A stretch of 64,000 nt of DNA, from NCBI RefSeq assembly GCF_950295315.1, contig NC_080175.1:66613353-66677352 (forward strand), written 5' to 3'. Positions 60,013 to 64,000 of this stretch are shown piece by piece. The notes beneath the pieces are model-generated. The model was not told the DNA's origin and did not search any database. It was given only the letters and a program-made list of their open reading frames with translations. A program made the translations under genes and the position numbers. Numbering within the stretch: position 1 is the stretch's first letter; the number at the start of each line of letters is the position of its first letter. Source of the stretch: Erinaceus europaeus (Eukaryota; Chordata; Mammalia; Eulipotyphla; Erinaceidae).

Positions 60013-60709
60013 TGCTAACTGTCAAAGACTACAGCTACACATGGTAAGTGGCATGGAGTCAGAGATGGGCCCACTGCACTCACAGAGTGAGCTCCCTGGA
60101 GCCCTCAGCAGGTGCCCTCAGGAGGGAAGGGACACCTGGAGTGGCCTGGCTCCAGAGGCCAAGGAGGCTCAGAGTCGGGAGTGCATATAGTCCCCTCAGG
60201 GAAGCTGACTGAGTGAAAGCAGACATACAAGATGTGAGTGAGGGTGATAGGGCCAGGAAGGGTTACAGAACAAAAGGCAGCAGCATGAGGAAGTGACCCT
60301 CTGGAAGAATGAGGATAGTGGAGACAAACAGGAGAGAGGAATAAGCCTGCTGGGAACAATGGTCTCTGATGAGTTTGGATGGAACCTTAAAGGAAAGCAG
60401 CTGGCTTTCAGTGAAGGAGGTGCTGTGTGGACTGGTCATGGCTTCCCACGTTCAGGTCAGGGAAACAGACAGTGGGATTGTCTAAGAGGACATTGAAATC
60501 AATAGCAACCATATGATAATGGTGCTGGTGACAGCAATGGAGAGCCAAGAGCTGGTGTTCTAAGGCAGTGATAGACAGTGATAGATGAATGGAGACTTCA
60601 TGGGCTGTTGGCAGGGATTTCAAAGTATCTGTACGTTTGGGATAAAGGAGTGGGGTGATAATCTAGAAGTGGCATTAAGGAGCAAACAATTATGGATGTT
60701 TTACCTTCT
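60013..60709. other. 5' flank, unassigned
   Basis: About 700 bp without local repeats; no credible reading frame. Confidence 0.35.
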
Positions 60710-60835
60710 TTGACATTATATATATTCTTTCATCAGAGGACAGAGAGGGAGAGAGACCAGAGCCTTGCTCAGCTCTTGGGGATGTTTGGTCCTGGGGACT
60801 GAACCTGGAACCTCAGAACTTTAGGCAGGAAGGCA
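60710..60835 (-). mobile_element. S4 SINE fragment
   Basis: GGGGACTGAACCTGGAACC in reverse. Confidence 0.65.
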
Positions 60836-61800
60836 GCGACTATCTGGGAAACCTTAACTCAGAACCGACTGAGACACTTGGAACTACTGCTTGGAACAGC
60901 AGCAGGCAACAGTCAGAGACATTTTGTGTACAAGAAAAAGCAAACTTGAAAGTAACCAGAAGACTAGAATATATGCCAAGAAGATTTTTCTTTTATATGC
61001 TGACACAGGTGTGACTTAGATGCAGTTTCAACACATTTTTTTGACAATTTAAAATATTCTAGAAAACTGGGAGTTAAAACAGTGTAAACAGTTGTAGGCA
61101 CAGCAAAATGACAGTTTTCTTTCCCCTCTTCCAGTAATATCCATCAATCTGACATCTCTACAGTTTTGTTGACATGTAAAGAAGACAGCAAGAAGCTCAA
61201 AACTAGTTTTACAACATCTGATTTTAAAATCCATCCAAGCTGTCATTATTTTTCTCCTGCTGCAAATCTATTCCTGGCTGTCGCCTAACATTAGAAATTC
61301 TGATCCATGGTAATTGCTGAGGTTTTTAAAATAAACCACATCACAGTATTACTACCCTTAACATTAACCTCAGGGAAAGAGGAGGAGGAAGAGAAGAGGA
61401 AGGGCCAATGAGGATACAGATATTTGCTATGTACAGATAACGATTCATTGCTGGGACTGAAAGCTCATCTTTTCAACAGCATTTGCTCAACCTCTGAAGT
61501 GTGATGCAGCTTGGTGCTTGTACAAACTACGTGAGGAGTTCAGCTAGTGTGAAGGTGTCTACATAAAGTTCAAACTTCAGAACCTATTTTCATTTTTTTC
61601 TTCCTGCATTTTCAAGTCTTTATCCAAATGTATACCCATATGGATTCAGAGTTTAGAATTAATGTCTTAAACCTAATATAGTGCTTTGTGTTTAAAAAAA
61701 AAAAAACACCCAGTTAATGACACAAAATGGGAGCCAAACACCCAAGAAAGTGTTTGAGAAAAACGTACAGATGGTCAGAGACATAAACATTCCCCAAGAG
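60836..61800. other. 5' flank, repeat-free block
   Basis: Nearly 1 kb with no SINE, L1 or LTR match among the local families, unusual for this window; no coding potential seen. Confidence 0.4.
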
Positions 61801-62091
61801 CTTTTTTTTTCTTTCCTTTTCTTTTTTGGTTGTCACTGGGGCTCAGTGTCAGCACTAGGAATCCACTGCTCTTGGTGGCTTTTCCTCCCCATTTTATTGG
61901 ACAGGACAGAGAGAAATTGAAAGGGGAGAAAGAGCTAGAGAGGGAAAGACACCTGCAGACCTGCTCCACTGTTTGTGAAGTGATCCCCCTGAAGGTGGGA
62001 GAGTTGGGGGGCTAGAACCTGCAGCCTTGCACAGGTCCTTGAGCTTAGCGTAGTCCTACGTGTGCTTAATCAGGTGCACCACTGCCTGGCT
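61801..62091 (-). mobile_element. S1 long-form SINE
   Basis: Target duplication cccaagag at 61793-61800 and 62092-62099. Confidence 0.88.
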
Positions 62092-63334
62092 CCCAAGAGT
62101 TTTTCCTCTTTACTGAGTCTTCAGAAATGAGACCAGTTGACACCCATTTTGAGCACCCTTTGAGATTTTTGTTACACTGGACTGACATGACCAAAATATA
62201 GTGGCATCTATGAAATATATGAGCAGGTAAGCCAAGTCATGCTTGGAGGCTGGGATTTTATGTTGTATCTAATCTAGTCTCAGGGGAGGTTATTTGTTAA
62301 GCTGTATTTGACTGAAACTCTGAACTAAAAGGTCACTAGCAATACAGAGAAACTGTTGAGATGGTCAGAGCAAAATTCCAGAGGGAATTTTTGGAATATC
62401 CCAAATTTGAGATATCTGAAGCACAAGAGGGTCATTTTTGATTGCATGATGCATCTTCTGTTCTCCAGCTGGTTGACTGTTTTCCATAAGTAGCTGTCTT
62501 CTTGATGAAAAATCGTGACACACTTTATGTGTCAATGTGGTCAGCACAAACGCAAGATGCTCATTCAGACAGACTTTGAAAGGAAGCACACACCATTAAC
62601 AGAAAGCTTCTCCACATTCCCAAAACGCAGTGACAGGAACAGAAACACAGAGGAGCAGGGAAGACCTTTTTCTTTCTTTGTGGAATGTGAGCTCAGACCG
62701 TGGCCGTACCTTTTCTGGTGGTGGATAACGTCATGATGGCTCGGGCCTGCATTTCACATCCCTTTCTATACTAGAGCTTGGCTGAGAGCAGACACCAGTT
62801 ACCAACATTTCACAAGAGCAGACAGAAAACTGTTAGTAGGGCTGACAACCAGGGGGGATGATGGGTCAGAGAGATGTGGGTTTGATGCAAAGAGTACAAG
62901 GACTTCCCTTTAGTAATGCCAAAAGGTTAAGAAAATGGAGGCCCAGCCCAAGTGGCCTGCTGGAGACTTATCTGTATCTTCATCTCCACTTGTGAGTAAA
63001 GGGACTATTGAGTCTTCTGGAAGCATTGCTTAAAACACTGTGTGATCTACCTGAACAGAGCCATGGGACTGTGCTGTGTCTAGAGCTATACACACTGCCT
63101 TGCTGCATGGTGTGTGCAGTAGCAATGGTGTGAGTGTGACCAGGAGGAGTCTGAAGGGGCCTTCTCTCCTTCCACTCCCATCACCTCCTGATGCAGACAG
63201 CCTCCTGCCAGGCCCCCGACCAGCAGTTGAGAAGACGGTAGCCTATCAGCCATGGGCTGTGCATTTTAAAGGATATAGTGGAATTGACTCTGATGAAGAG
63301 GGCCCTGTTTCTCTTTGTAGAAAATTATAAACTA
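62092..63334. other. 5' flank, unassigned
   Basis: About 1.2 kb with no recognised repeat and no homologous open frame. Confidence 0.35.
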
Positions 63335-63605
63335 AAGTTGGATAGAGCTGACATGCTACCATGCACGAGGACCTAGATTCAAAGGGGGGGAGGGGTGGGG
63401 TGGGAGATACGAAGCTGTACTGTGGCTGTCTCTGTGTCTCTTCCCCTCTATTTTCTCTGTCCCTATTTATTTCTCTATCTCTATTAAAAGAAAAGAAAGA
63501 GAAGAAAGAAAGAGAAAAATGTAGCAATTGGGAGCAGTGGACTTGTCATGCAGGCACCAAGTACCAGCAATAACCCAGTGGTAATAAAATAAAAACAAAT
63601 AAATT
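63335..63605 (+). mobile_element. S2 long-form SINE, rearranged head
   Basis: G-rich replaced middle, then TATTTATTTCTCTATCTC, an A/G tail and the 3' extension (CCAGCAATAACCCAGTGG). Confidence 0.65.
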
Positions 63606-64000
63606 CTAGAGACAAAATCTTCTCCAGAAAGAACTGAAACAAACAAAACTATAATATCAGAAGCTCATTCCACAACTCAGGAAACTTGTGTTAAGATGTT
63701 CTTAACATGAATGAAAAGCAATTCTCCCCTCAAGGAAAAAAGAACTAAAGTGAGTCAGGAAGTGTTGTGTCCCAATGTTTATATACACTTTGCCTGGCTT
63801 CGGGCTTCAAGGGCCTGTCATAGTGTGTGCATGAAGCCAGACGTCTTGAGGACGAGTCTAGGCATCTCGTAAGAAGCACAGCTATCTGATGGCTCGATTA
63901 ACTCAGGCCTTGCCTTGACATTCAGTGTAAAACATCTGCACAAACATATGAAGGCATGACTTGATGTTTAACGTCCGTGTTTTATTGTTGGCACCAGGAA
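63606..64000. other. 5' flank, unassigned
   Basis: Nothing recognised to the end of the window. Confidence 0.35.

Noticed and set aside
62703..62732. A minus-strand ATG followed after eight codons by a GTACGG donor, as an alternative exon 1
   Set aside because: The donor would leave phase 1, which cannot join phase-0 exon 2, and the distance is far larger than in human.
45623..64000. Search for the next gene upstream (TNIK lies there in human)
   Set aside because: No exon-like similarity found; the human gap is over 30 kb, so its absence within 18 kb is expected.

Overview
The window is nuclear DNA from a placental mammal, most likely a hedgehog (Erinaceidae). That call rests on dense copies of several tRNA-derived SINE types that look like the hedgehog ERI-type SINEs as I remember them; I could not search a repeat library. 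The only protein-coding gene I can support is SLC2A2 (GLUT2), the low-affinity facilitative glucose transporter of liver, pancreatic beta cell, kidney and intestine. It lies on the minus strand. All 11 coding exons can be placed, from the start codon at 45622 to the stop codon at 10963. They join in frame into 528 codons plus stop, against 524 in human; the four extra residues all lie in exon 3.

Layout: 1-10.2 kb is 3' flank and possible distal 3' UTR, mostly SINEs and L1-like 3' ends. 10.96-45.6 kb is the SLC2A2 transcription unit: exon 11 at 11.0 kb, 10 at 11.3, 9 at 12.1, 8 at 18.5, 7 at 21.0, 6 at 22.9, 5 at 23.8, 4 at 25.4, 3 at 29.5, 2 at 36.4, and a 15-nt coding exon 1 at 45.6. Introns 1, 2 and 8 are the longest and are full of SINEs. 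45.6-64 kb is the 5' flank: about 1 kb of repeat-poor promoter and 5' UTR sequence, then nested L1, LTR and SINE insertions. No second gene is recognisable there.

The protein keeps the residues that contact sugar in GLUT1-type carriers (Q197, Q318, Q319, N324, N353, E416, W424, N451 in this numbering) and the motifs PESPR, VEKAGRR, GPGPIPW and PETKG. It is therefore almost certainly functional. Three departures deserve attention. The conserved N-glycosylation sequon at Asn62 is broken (N-S-I instead of N-S-T). An acidic run of six Glu has grown in the same extracellular loop. Intron 2 uses a GC donor.

The rest is repeats. I use local labels. S1: long SINE with an AAC/GTT-rich tail, sometimes with a 3' extension ('long form'). 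S2: related shorter SINE with a pyrimidine-rich tail. S3: short SINE with a CATGAGGTC-type body. S4: SINE with a GGTTATGCAAA-type head. S5: SINE related to CACTTGGATAGTG-type heads. Family L: a roughly 0.8-kb, A-tailed 3' end of a non-LTR retrotransposon, probably an L1 3' UTR. Two solo-LTR-like elements are present. I found no CRISPR array, operon, tRNA or rRNA gene, and no undescribed molecular system; the window is an ordinary mammalian locus with some evolutionary oddities.
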